NCBI GenBank assembly: GCA_965646165.1
Contig: CBFFYP010000055.1
Span: forward strand, 1-32,790
Length of the DNA stretch: 32,790 nucleotides
Reading direction: 5' to 3'
Source of the DNA: MGBC114844 sp910585855
GTDB lineage: Bacteria; Bacillota; Clostridia; Lachnospirales; Lachnospiraceae
The position numbers and the translations under genes were made by a program. This document shows, in pieces, positions 22,663 to 30,312 of the stretch; the first letter of the stretch is position 1; each line of letters begins with the position of its first letter. Below the pieces are notes generated by a model. It searched no databases. It was not told where the DNA came from and was given only the letters and a program-made list of their open reading frames with translations.

Positions 22663-23544
22663 AAGCTTATATTGAGTCAAAGAAAAAGGACCTGCAAGAA
22701 CTTCTCGTGCAACATAAAGCGTGCGATCAGCACGAGTATTAATCGTCCATTTACAAAGGGTCAGACTGCGGTTTTGTATTTCAATACAGGTAATACAGCG
22801 AGGATGCACACAGCTTCCAGTATTAAAATAAAAAGAATCTGTTCCATCTAATCTGGGTCGGTGTGTATGTCCAGTAATCAAGATTTGCTGATTTTTTTCT
22901 GCCCAAGAAGAAAGCCGTTTTTCTGTCAGGTTTTTTCTATGATTATTTTTAGCGGCACTGGTCGGATCTAGAAAGCCAATATGTTCCAACGGCTTCCATA
23001 CATAGCGAACCAGAAAGCGGGAAAGCCGCCAGAATACGGAATTTAGTAAATCAGCCTGATGTCCATGCGTCAGATAGATCCGCAGCCCGCTGCTGTCCTC
23101 TAAAATAACACCGCCATAATAGGGAAGGTTAGGAAACAGAGGCTGCATCTGTTGACTTTCTGTACAAAAGTAAGAAGAACAATGACAATTTGAATAATTC
23201 CCTTTCTTTTTTACCATATCGTGATTTCCATAGAGAAGATAAAGGCGATTTTGCTGGGCAAATTTGGTAAGAAGCCAAAATACATTGCTGTGTACTTCAA
23301 TAATCTGTTCTATTTTTCGGTTTTCCCATAGTTCATCTCCATCACCAAGTTCAATATAGGTAAATCTGTTTTGATAATAGTATTGAAGAGCCGAAAAATA
23401 GAGATTTTGGTTCTTTAGAAAATTGTCGTTTGAATTAGCACAGCCTCTATGACAGTCACTGAATAAAACATAGCGGGAAGAATAGGTAAGCGGCAAAGTA
23501 GGGGCATGTTCAAAGGAGCGGGAAAGGCGGGATTCAAAACTCAT
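22651..23544 (-). CDS. Calcineurin-like metallophosphoesterase
   Basis: 297 residues. The five metal-binding blocks are present: FSDCHRG (D30, H32), LGDGDELWE (D68), YGNHDM (N107, H108), a late YLTHGHQAD and ITGHTHRP. This is the fold of UDP-2,3-diacylglucosamine hydrolase-like and other cytoplasmic phosphoesterases; the order and GDGDELW suggest that branch, but the substrate is unknown. The start is ATG 23544, which overlaps the TGA of the upstream DUF4474 gene (ATGA), with AAAGGA upstream; an earlier in-frame ATG lies inside that gene. The last codons (LRER and TGA) are contributed by the end of an F2 repeat, so the C-terminus may have been altered by insertion. Confidence 0.87.
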   Translation of the reverse strand: MSFESRLSRSFEHAPTLPLTYSSRYVLFSDCHRGCANSNDNFLKNQNLYFSALQYYYQNRFTYIELGDGDELWENRKIEQIIEVHSNVFWLLTKFAQQNRLYLLYGNHDMVKKKGNYSNCHCSSYFCTESQQMQPLFPNLPYYGGVILEDSSGLRIYLTHGHQADLLNSVFWRLSRFLVRYVWKPLEHIGFLDPTSAAKNNHRKNLTEKRLSSWAEKNQQILITGHTHRPRLDGTDSFYFNTGSCVHPRCITCIEIQNRSLTLCKWTINTRADRTLYVAREVLAGPFSLTQYKLRER

Positions 23545-24506
23545 AGATTTGTTCCTTTCTTTTTGCAGCGGAAACATTTTTTGCGGTGTGCTTTGCATAT
23601 TTTTTTATATTTTTTACATCGGCATCTGCGCAGGCGCAGGCAGCGACGGAAAAGAAACGGCAGATAGAAGTATAAATAGAGCAGGCGATCTACCGTGCAG
23701 GAAAATGGACGAGTCATATATAAATAAAGTTTGCAGAAGATACGATTTTTCCATTGAGCCAGACAACGAGCCAGTTTCGCAAAAAATCCGCATGGTGTAA
23801 AGGTTGCTGCAGTTCCATAGGAAAAGCAGACACGAGATCCGCATATCTGTAAAGACTGACGGTTGTATCCAAGTTTTAGAAGGGCATGAACAAATGCAGT
23901 CATAATATTGCAGTTTGGAAAACAGATACAAAAGTCAGCAAAAAGAGAGCTAGGATGGGAAAAGCAGCCCATACGAAAAGCAGCCAGCCACCAATGCGGC
24001 ATGGTTATAGCTGCGATAGTCTGCGGGGTTTGATTTTGATAACGGGTTAGGTTCATGGAAAAGATAGGAATCTCTTCATCCGTAACAGTGTGAAATAGCT
24101 CTTTGCTTCTCTTTTCCGGGGGAATAATATGATCGGCACAGTAAATACCGATTTCTGCACCTGAGTTAATGCCATACTGTCCTTTCCAAAATTCAATCAG
24201 CCATGTGCGGTTGTCATAGTCAAAATAGACCGGTTCACTGTCAAATACCATATTGAAATACGGGGCTAGGCAGTCAAAACTTCTGGTATAGCCAAATTCC
24301 CTCTGCCAAGCATCAAAAGTAGAAAAAAAGATATCCTGATAGGGCAGATAGTGATAACCAAATGGCTGGATTAATTCATTTAATAGCTGACATTTTTCCG
24401 GCTGTGGCATAGAACAGACTTTTTGAATGATATATTTTTTGCGTTTATGATTCCATAAAAGGCACAGGAATGTAATAAATAAAAAAATGCTGAAAAAAAG
24501 ATACAT
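23541..24506 (-). CDS. DUF4474 family membrane-anchored protein
   Basis: 321 residues. An N-terminal hydrophobic segment (about 2-18) is followed by basic residues, so it is a membrane anchor. The DUF4474 domain is recognisable at about 45-270: FGYHYLPYQDIFFSTFDAWQ, REFGYTRSFDCLAPYFNMVF and LIEFWKGQYGINSGAEIGIY. Function is unknown. The last ~50 residues form a striking Cys/Arg/Lys-rich tail (RRCLRLRRCRCKKYKKIC and further) not expected for the domain, possibly a metal- or nucleic-acid-binding tail. ATG 24506 follows AAAGGA by 9 bp. It is translationally coupled to the metallophosphoesterase by a 4-base overlap, which suggests joint function. Confidence 0.8.
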   Translation of the reverse strand: MYLFFSIFLFITFLCLLWNHKRKKYIIQKVCSMPQPEKCQLLNELIQPFGYHYLPYQDIFFSTFDAWQREFGYTRSFDCLAPYFNMVFDSEPVYFDYDNRTWLIEFWKGQYGINSGAEIGIYCADHIIPPEKRSKELFHTVTDEEIPIFSMNLTRYQNQTPQTIAAITMPHWWLAAFRMGCFSHPSSLFADFCICFPNCNIMTAFVHALLKLGYNRQSLQICGSRVCFSYGTAATFTPCGFFAKLARCLAQWKNRIFCKLYLYMTRPFSCTVDRLLYLYFYLPFLFRRCLRLRRCRCKKYKKICKAHRKKCFRCKKKGTNL

Positions 24507-24598
24507 AGGGAATATTCCTTTTCTTTGTTTTACTATTAGTATATGAATGGAGAAAGAAAGTGCTTTTCATTATTAAGTTTCAAAAGATTTATTAAAGA

Positions 24599-24677
24599 GG
24601 ACGCCAGATTCGAAACAAAAAAAGAATCTTTTTTGCCGTGATCTAACTAACAGACTGCCTCTGACGTCTGGTGAAAG
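24599..24677 (+). repeat. F1 mini-composite (A-forward/B-reverse) with both cores lost
   Basis: The left end GGACGCCAGATTCGAAA is that of an A unit. The middle AACAAAAAAAGAATC and CCGTGATCTAAC matches the linker of composite 18749-19515 (AAAAAAAAGAATC, CGTGATCCAAC). The right end GCCTCTGACGTCTGGTGAAAG matches the B terminus. About 650 bp of core are missing. It lies between divergent genes. Confidence 0.75.
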
Positions 24678-24723
24678 AAAACCTTTTGCAGTATCTTATC
24701 TTTAAAGTAGTTGTAATAGAACA

Positions 24724-24752
24724 TTGTGAAATTCAGCAGAATATGATAAAAT
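24724..24752 (+). promoter_or_regulatory. Promoter of the zinc-ribbon protein gene
   Basis: -35 TTGTGA (24724-24729), 17 bp, -10 TAAAAT (24747-24752) with extended -10 TGA immediately upstream. The start codon is 44 bp after the -10. Confidence 0.55.
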
Positions 24753-24796
24753 AGAGAATAACGAAAAATTTGTGGATTTAAAAAGGAGTAAAATGG

Positions 24797-26638
24797 ATGT
24801 TTTGTGAAAAGTGCGGGGCGGAATTGCCTCAAGAAGCTGCCTTTTGTCCGAAATGTGGGGCAGAACAGAAAAAATCGGAAATAAAAAAAATTCATTTTGA
24901 TCTGTCGGATAAAGAAATTATAATAGAGTCGAAAAGTAAAAAAGGACCAGTCTTTTTTTTGGCAGGTTTGGTATCTGTGTTGGTAGTGGCAATTATTGTA
25001 TTGGTATATTCTATTTTTGGAAAGAAAGATGCGAAAAAAGTAGTAGAAGCCGCTATGCAAAAGACGATACAGACTTTGCAGGAGGAAGGAAAGGAAAAGA
25101 CAGAGGACAAAAAATTTGGTTATTCTTTTGAGATAACAGGAAAGTATAGTCCAGATTCGGATCAGGAAAATGAAATAGGAGAGATATTAGAGGAATTTGG
25201 ACTAGAAGATTTTAGAATTTTTTTATATGGAAATTTATATGAAGAAGAGAAAGATACATACGGCAGTATTGAATTTGGAACGGGAGATATGAAAAATATC
25301 CGTTTAAACTGCACAACAGAAGAAGCTGGAAGTTATCTGTACCTGCCGGATTTATATGATCGTTCATTTTTTGTTCCAAAAGAGTTTATAGAGGATACAA
25401 CGGGAGCAGATGTGGAGGGAATCTATGATCAGGAGGCGAGAGAAGAAGTGCTTCTTTCACTGAAAGAAACCTTGTATGATGTTTATCAGGAATTATATAC
25501 AAAAGCAGAGTATGCAAAGATAGGAAAAGAAACGTTGACCGAATCTGGAATGATACAGACTACTTGTTATGAAATGACTATATTGGCGTCTGATTATGAG
25601 TCTTATCTAAACAGTCTGCCGGATCGTTTGGAGGAAAATACGGTTTTTATAGATTGGCTGGCAGAAGTTTTTTCCAGACAGTGGGTGGATGGGCTTTTAG
25701 ATTCTCTGCGTGAGGATATTGCCGATTATAAAATACCAAATGATGTGGATTTGATTATTTTAGGTAATCTTTATTTAGATCAGCAGGGACGGGTAGTGCA
25801 GATAAGGATTCCTTATGAGGAGGAAACAGGAGAACTGGTAGTTTCTTTTTTAGGAGAAGAGAAATTAAGTGATTATATCAGTATACGGTTTGGTACAGAT
25901 GATGGGTACAATGTTCAGACAGCAGCATTTCTTTATCAGGTATGGGATGAAAGCCGGATGCAGTCGATTGTTGTTGATAAGAAAAATAGTATTGTAATCG
26001 GAGATGATATCGACGAATTAGAGGAAGCGTTAGTGGAAATTTTGTGCAATGTAAGTGACGGAGGCTATGTACCTTCTCAGTATGCAGATGATTTTGATGA
26101 ATTTTTACTTTCTTTATTGACATATGAAGATTATGGAGAGGACTATGACTGGCGGCATGATTTAGATTACAGTGACGCTGGCAATCCGATTTTAGAAGAT
26201 TATGGAGGAAAGTATCAGATTGAACTGATTGCACCGCCAAATGCTAGTTTGGATTTAAATTGGTCTTATCCTGTTCAGATTTGTTTTATGGATGAAGGGG
26301 AAGATCAGGACTATTATTATGAGGTTGTAGAGTTTTCGGATGATACAGTCGATCGTTTTGATTTTGAAAGAACATATATGTCAGAGGAAAATGGCTATAA
26401 AAATGTTGTATTTAGTGATATTATGCAAAAAGAAATTAATGGTTATTTGGTAAATTATCAGTACTATTCTTATGAGTATAATCTTTATGACGGTTCGGTT
26501 GTAGGGTATAAAACATATTATGCTTGGGTGCGTTTAAATGAAACTGATGTATTTGAGCTGTGTTTGAATGATTATACAAATTCGGTGGAAGACGATATTT
26601 TAGACGGATGTTTTGAAGCAGTTTTGCCGATAGAATAG
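24797..26638 (+). CDS. Zinc-ribbon membrane-anchored protein, large extracytoplasmic domain
   Basis: 613 residues. An N-terminal zinc ribbon with C3-x2-C6 and C17-x2-C20 (CEKCGAELPQEAAFCPKCG) is cytoplasmic, followed by a charged stretch, one membrane helix (about 51-74, VFFLAGLVSVLVVAIIVLVY) and a very acidic extracytoplasmic region of about 530 residues. That region has many Asp/Glu/Tyr and few Lys, with no recognised enzyme motif. Such proteins are common in Lachnospiraceae and their function is not known; cell-surface sensing or adhesion would be guesses. The ATG has AGGAG 8 bp upstream; an overlapping ATG at 24793 is out of frame. A small HExxH protein gene follows after 91 bp. Confidence 0.75.
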   Translation: MFCEKCGAELPQEAAFCPKCGAEQKKSEIKKIHFDLSDKEIIIESKSKKGPVFFLAGLVSVLVVAIIVLVYSIFGKKDAKKVVEAAMQKTIQTLQEEGKEKTEDKKFGYSFEITGKYSPDSDQENEIGEILEEFGLEDFRIFLYGNLYEEEKDTYGSIEFGTGDMKNIRLNCTTEEAGSYLYLPDLYDRSFFVPKEFIEDTTGADVEGIYDQEAREEVLLSLKETLYDVYQELYTKAEYAKIGKETLTESGMIQTTCYEMTILASDYESYLNSLPDRLEENTVFIDWLAEVFSRQWVDGLLDSLREDIADYKIPNDVDLIILGNLYLDQQGRVVQIRIPYEEETGELVVSFLGEEKLSDYISIRFGTDDGYNVQTAAFLYQVWDESRMQSIVVDKKNSIVIGDDIDELEEALVEILCNVSDGGYVPSQYADDFDEFLLSLLTYEDYGEDYDWRHDLDYSDAGNPILEDYGGKYQIELIAPPNASLDLNWSYPVQICFMDEGEDQDYYYEVVEFSDDTVDRFDFERTYMSEENGYKNVVFSDIMQKEINGYLVNYQYYSYEYNLYDGSVVGYKTYYAWVRLNETDVFELCLNDYTNSVEDDILDGCFEAVLPIE

Positions 26639-26729
26639 GAAAGAGATGTAAAATTATATTATAAAAAATGAGAGGTGGTACGATAAGATAGATATGGGAG
26701 ATTTTAGATTTAGAAAGGAGTAGAGGAGA

Positions 26730-27236
26730 ATGATAGAAGGACTTGGAAAAAATGCATATGAAGCAGTTTATTTTCCGGCAGATCCGGTAGGAAAAGCGGC
26801 ACAAAGTGGTGTCAGTCAGACAGAGGAAGCAGGAAAAGTAGAACAGGAGGGTAAAACAAGAGGGCTGAGAAAGACAAAACCTTCTGAATGTATGACCTGT
26901 AAAAACAGAAAGTATGTGGACGGTTCGGATGAGGGCAATGTGTCTTTTAAAGCACCGGGACATATTTCACCGGGAAGCTCAGCGGCAATGGTTTCTGCGC
27001 ATGAACAGCAGCATGTGGCAAATGCCAGAAGAGAGGGCAGTAAAGACAATGCAAAGTTGATGTCTGCAACTGTGCGTTTAAAACTGGCAGTTTGCCCGGA
27101 GTGTGGGACATCTTATGTGGCAGGCGGTGTTACGGCTACTACGATTCAATATTCGGAAGAAAATCCATATGAGCAGAATCGGAAAGAAATAGAGGGGGAT
27201 GCTTTGCGTGGAAATTTTGTGGATGAAAAAGTATAG
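26730..27236 (+). CDS. Small HExxH metalloprotease-like protein with zinc-binding cysteine pairs
   Basis: 168 residues. AHEQQHVANA gives the zincin signature H91-E92-x2-H95. Two cysteine pairs frame it: C54-x2-C57 (CMTCKNRKYVDGSDEGNVSF) and C122-x2-C125 (CPECGTSYVAGG). The layout CxxC - SFKAPxHISP - HExxH - CPECG resembles SprA-related putative metalloproteases (PF12118-like). The N-terminal 50 residues are low in conservation, and there is no signal peptide or membrane helix. Whether it is an active protease or only uses the fold for zinc is open. The ATG follows AAAGGAG by 9 bp. The terminator at 27269-27320 ends the transcript. Confidence 0.72.
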   Translation: MIEGLGKNAYEAVYFPADPVGKAAQSGVSQTEEAGKVEQEGKTRGLRKTKPSECMTCKNRKYVDGSDEGNVSFKAPGHISPGSSAAMVSAHEQQHVANARREGSKDNAKLMSATVRLKLAVCPECGTSYVAGGVTATTIQYSEENPYEQNRKEIEGDALRGNFVDEKV

Positions 27237-27268
27237 GATGCGGTGAAGTTTTTGAGATTATATTAGAT

Positions 27269-27320
27269 GCCAGCCTTCAGTAATCTTTTGCAGATTGATA
27301 GAGGGAGGGCTGGCTGTTTT
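27269..27320. terminator. Terminator between the HExxH gene and yyaC
   Basis: GCCAGCC (27269-27275) pairs with GGCTGGC (27308-27314), with a 32-base loop and TGTTTTATT after it. It lies between convergent genes; yyaC ends directly at its right edge, so it may serve mainly the plus strand. Confidence 0.72.
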
Positions 27321-27321
27321 A

Positions 27322-27885
27322 TTATTGTTGTGTAAGCAACTTTCGCTCTCTATAAATTAAGGCACTGATAATACCAAAACTGATACAGTCAGCAAGCTGC
27401 ATAACAGTAGAAAGTCTTGTACTCTGCAAGCAAAGATGGTTTAATTTTCCCGAAAAATTGACGATTCCGGTGATACAGATATCTCCTGCTTCTGGCAGAT
27501 TTTTTTGTACACCAAGACCGGGACGAATACTTCCAGAGCCAAGTGTGACATATCCAATATGAGAGGAATTACCAAGAGAGGCATCTATGGCGATTACGGG
27601 CGCATGTGGATGCTTTTCTTTTATTTTATGAAGTGTATCGTCTAAATTTCCTGCATGAACAGGAGAAGAAAGTGTACCATATAATAACATAGGATATTTT
27701 TCTAAATATCCAGAAAGTTTATATCCAATTAAAGGACCTAGGCAATCCCCGGTTGAGCGGTCTGTTCCAATACAGAGAAATACAGGAGAACAGGAAGGTT
27801 TCATATGGTCGGAAAGCAAGTTAGTAAGCTGAGCTGCAAAACGAATCGGTGCAGTCTGATCATAGGAATTATAATAGTAAGTCAC
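27322..27885 (-). CDS. yyaC: Spore protease YyaC
   Basis: 187 residues, cytoplasmic in the forespore. Members of the YyaC family resemble the germination protease fold. Motifs: FLCIGTDRSTGDCLGPLIG (the conserved Asp-rich G-T-D-R-S-T-G-D-x-L-G-P block), GNLDDTL, VIAIDASLG and GSIRPGLGVQKNLPEAGD. The length is normal. The start is GTG 27885, with AGGTGG about 6 bp upstream. It is monocistronic and convergent with the HExxH gene. A 10-bp inverted repeat lies in its leader (27905-27947). It supports the view that the organism makes endospores; a sporulation sigma promoter was not identified. Confidence 0.92.
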   Translation of the reverse strand: MTYYYNSYDQTAPIRFAAQLTNLLSDHMKPSCSPVFLCIGTDRSTGDCLGPLIGYKLSGYLEKYPMLLYGTLSSPVHAGNLDDTLHKIKEKHPHAPVIAIDASLGNSSHIGYVTLGSGSIRPGLGVQKNLPEAGDICITGIVNFSGKLNHLCLQSTRLSTVMQLADCISFGIISALIYRERKLLTQQ

Positions 27886-27904
27886 AAAAATCCACCTTTC
27901 TATA

Positions 27905-27947
27905 CTGACTGCATAGGAAAAGCAGAAAAAGTAAAAGATGCAGTCAG
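27905..27947 (-). promoter_or_regulatory. Inverted repeat in the yyaC leader
   Basis: CTGACTGCAT (27905-27914) and ATGCAGTCAG (27938-27947) are perfect inverse complements with a 23-base spacer, 20-62 bp upstream of the yyaC start. It could be an mRNA hairpin or a regulator site. No T-run follows on either strand. Confidence 0.45.
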
Positions 27948-28156
27948 ATGTATTTATCCTACAGTATTAACAAATCTCTCCAATTTAGTCAGTAAATAAA
28001 CAAAAAAGATTGACATGCAAAATTTGGGTTGGGTGGATTCTACAGGAAATATGTTGAAAAGCAGAAAATTTTATCACAAAGAATCTTGTTCCCCATGACA
28101 GAATATGCACAATTTTTTTGAGCAGGTATGATATGATTCCACCAAAAGGATAGTTG

Positions 28157-29464
28157 ATGGAATACTGTAATGGGAAAGTGGGGATAGGGATGATTGAGAT
28201 TATTTATAGTGACAATAAGGAGGAAAAAACAGCAGGGTTTCCGGTAAAGCTGCCGAGAAATTTTCGTCAGATTGGAAGCGGTGAAGATTATCGCAAGGTA
28301 TATATAGAGGATTATGTGATGACCTATATTCGCAAATTGTGGGAACAGGATGGACAGGAGTATCAGGCAGGAGTTTTGATGGGGAACTGTAAAAAGTATG
28401 GAGGAGAAACCTATCTGTTTATTTCTGGTGCAGTTCGGGCAGAAGGAGTGGAACAGGAGGGAAGCGACTTAAAGTTTACAGATAAGGTATGGACGGATTT
28501 ATATGAAAAAATCAAACAATATTTTAATAGTCTTGAAATCGTGGGATGGTTTTATGCAAGAAATGATTCTGTAAGGGAAATTGGTTCAGGATTGTTTCAA
28601 ACACATGTAGACAATTTTGGCGGGATTGATAAAGTTTTATTTTTAATTGATAAAAGTGAAAAAGAAGAAGAATTTTATGCTTATGAAAACGGGCAGCTTG
28701 TCCGGCTTTCGGGTTACTATGTCTATTATGAGAAGAATGAACAGATGCAGGAGTATATGGTGGAACAAGCACCAAGTGAAAGTGTGGATAAACAGAATGA
28801 GGACAGGGTAACTTCGAATTATCGTTTGCTGGTACAGGAAAAGCAAGATACTCATACGAAAAAAAAGTTAAGCGGAACATTATATACCATATGTACTTGT
28901 TTAGTTATTGTTGTATTGGCAGCGGGAACACTTCTGGTACAGGATTATGATCGAATGAAGCAGTTAGAAAATCAGGTACATCAACTGGCTGTTTCTGTAT
29001 TAAAACCAAATAGTGAAACAATAGCAGTAGAACAGATAAACGGAGATGTTTATCCAACTAAGGAGGATTTAACCAATCAGCAGACACTCCCCACACAGGA
29101 GAATATATCTACAGAAGAAAGTGATCTATTGCAGACAGCTACAAAAGTAACATCTGCAGAGGAAACAGAAACCACGAAAGAAACCATAATAGAAACAACA
29201 ACAGAGATTATAACAACGGCAGAAACAACAACAGAAACAACAACTGTATCAGAAGAAAATAGTATAGAAAGTACTGCTGCAGAAGAAGCACAAAATGTCG
29301 GAGGACAGGCAGGGTATTACTATACAGTGAAAAAAGGGGAAACATTGACATCGATTTGCGTTGCAGTTTATCAGTCGGATCATATGGTATCTGCAATTAA
29401 AGAGGCGAATGGAATTGAGGATGGAGACAAAATTTATCCCGGACAAGAAATTTATCTTCCTTAG
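28157..29464 (+). CDS. Membrane protein with cytoplasmic MPN/JAMM-like pseudo-domain and extracytoplasmic LysM
   Basis: 435 residues. Residues about 45-180 have the pattern of an MPN (JAB/JAMM) fold: QAGVLMGNCKKYGGETYLFI, VWTDLYEKIKQYF, LEIVGWFYARNDS and DKVLFLIDKSEKEEEFYAY. The catalytic H-S-H-P positions read Y-A-R-N, so the metal site is absent. A membrane helix spans 241-261, then a short helix with MKQLENQVHQLA, a Thr/Glu-rich linker (about 320-380) and a LysM domain at 388-434 (YYTVKKGETLTSICVAVYQ ... GDKIYPGQEIYLP) that would bind peptidoglycan. ATG 28157 has AAAGGA 7 bp before it; a second ATG at 28190 is possible. An F1 composite follows directly. The function is not known. Confidence 0.75.
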   Translation: MEYCNGKVGIGMIEIIYSDNKEEKTAGFPVKLPRNFRQIGSGEDYRKVYIEDYVMTYIRKLWEQDGQEYQAGVLMGNCKKYGGETYLFISGAVRAEGVEQEGSDLKFTDKVWTDLYEKIKQYFNSLEIVGWFYARNDSVREIGSGLFQTHVDNFGGIDKVLFLIDKSEKEEEFYAYENGQLVRLSGYYVYYEKNEQMQEYMVEQAPSESVDKQNEDRVTSNYRLLVQEKQDTHTKKKLSGTLYTICTCLVIVVLAAGTLLVQDYDRMKQLENQVHQLAVSVLKPNSETIAVEQINGDVYPTKEDLTNQQTLPTQENISTEESDLLQTATKVTSAEETETTKETIIETTTEIITTAETTTETTTVSEENSIESTAAEEAQNVGGQAGYYYTVKKGETLTSICVAVYQSDHMVSAIKEANGIEDGDKIYPGQEIYLP

Positions 29465-29472
29465 ATTTTGTT

Positions 29473-29813
29473 GCTTTCACCGGACGCCAGAGGTGGTTTG
29501 CTCATTTCCTTTGCTTGCTCCGATCTCCGAACGGTAAGAACGTCTAAGGCTTCTGTATTCAGGTACATCCAACCGTCCGAACCGGGGCGCAATTCGCCCG
29601 TATTCCAAGGCAAAACGTGGTGGGTGTAAGGAAACTTTTTCCAACTATAACACAGCTTCTTTTCTTTACGATACGGGCTAAACACGCCCCTTTTTTTGCA
29701 TAACCTGCATGGGAGCAGGATATGCAAAAAATTCTAAGTGTTTCCACAGAAGCCAGATGTTCTAACCGTTCTCCGAAGTCGCTGGCAAAGGAAACGAGCA
29801 AACCACCTCTGGC
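29473..29813 (+). repeat. F1 repeat, type B unit, forward
   Basis: It begins GCTTTCACCGGACGCCAGAG and ends AACCACCTCTGGC. Nested stems are GCCCGTAT (29596-29603) with ATACGGGC (29671-29678), and GGGGCG (29584-29589) with CGCCCC. The T/A hairpin is at 29692-29731. It forms the left part of the best-preserved composite, 29482-30203 (722 bp), which starts 8 bp after the LysM gene stop. Confidence 0.9.
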
Positions 29814-29874
29814 TGTAAGTTGGCTTACAGTAGAAGAAGCACAAATTCTTTTTATGTTCCGGGGTCAAAAAACA

Positions 29875-30203
29875 GCCAGATTCGAAAACGGTGAACCGAC
29901 TGCAGTGACTTTGGAGAAAAGTTAGAAGTTCTAACTTCTGCTCGAAAACCTAAGATTTTTTTCACATACTGCTTTCATGCAGTGTGTGAAAAAAAAGGAG
30001 CGTGTTTAGCCCGGCGTATCGAAACGGGATTGTTTTATGATAGGTGGCATCATTTAGGAGCTCTATTTCGTTCTGGCAGCCATGAGGGCGAATTGCGCTC
30101 TGGTCTGTCCGGCTGGATGCATGAAACCGCAGAAGTCTTAGAACTTCTTACTTTTTGGAAACGTGGAACAGCAGGCGGTTCACCGTTTTCGAATCTGGCG
30201 TCC
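29875..30203 (-). repeat. F1 repeat, type A unit, reverse
   Basis: From GCCAGATTCGAAAACGGTGA (29875) to CACCGTTTTCGAATCTGGCG and TCC (30203). The outer core stem reads GGAGCG..CGCTCT (others GGGGCG..CGCCCC), again compensated. The hairpin at 29956-29995 has stem CACA.ACTGC/GCAGT.TGTG. The linker 29814-29874 between the B and A units has no gene. A TATAAT at about 30269-30274 just outside may start DUF5711 transcription, without a good -35. Confidence 0.9.
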
Positions 30204-30312
30204 TCCTCTCCAAAAGACTTATGGGAGGATAGTGAAAAAATACGTGCGTTTTTGAAAGAATTATTGTATAATGAAAAATTGTAATGATACATAATGCCTA
30301 GAGGAAGAAAAT

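Noticed and set aside
28013..28060. TTGACA as -35 of a promoter for the LysM gene
   Set aside because: No acceptable -10 at 16-18 bp; only poor matches further off.
30260..30280. TATAAT as a promoter for the DUF5711 gene
   Set aside because: The -10 is perfect but no -35 at the right spacing and no extended -10; left as a remark only.
29982..30284. Plus-strand ORF of 100 codons before the DUF5711 gene
   Set aside because: It lies mostly in the F1 A unit and its codons follow palindromic arms.
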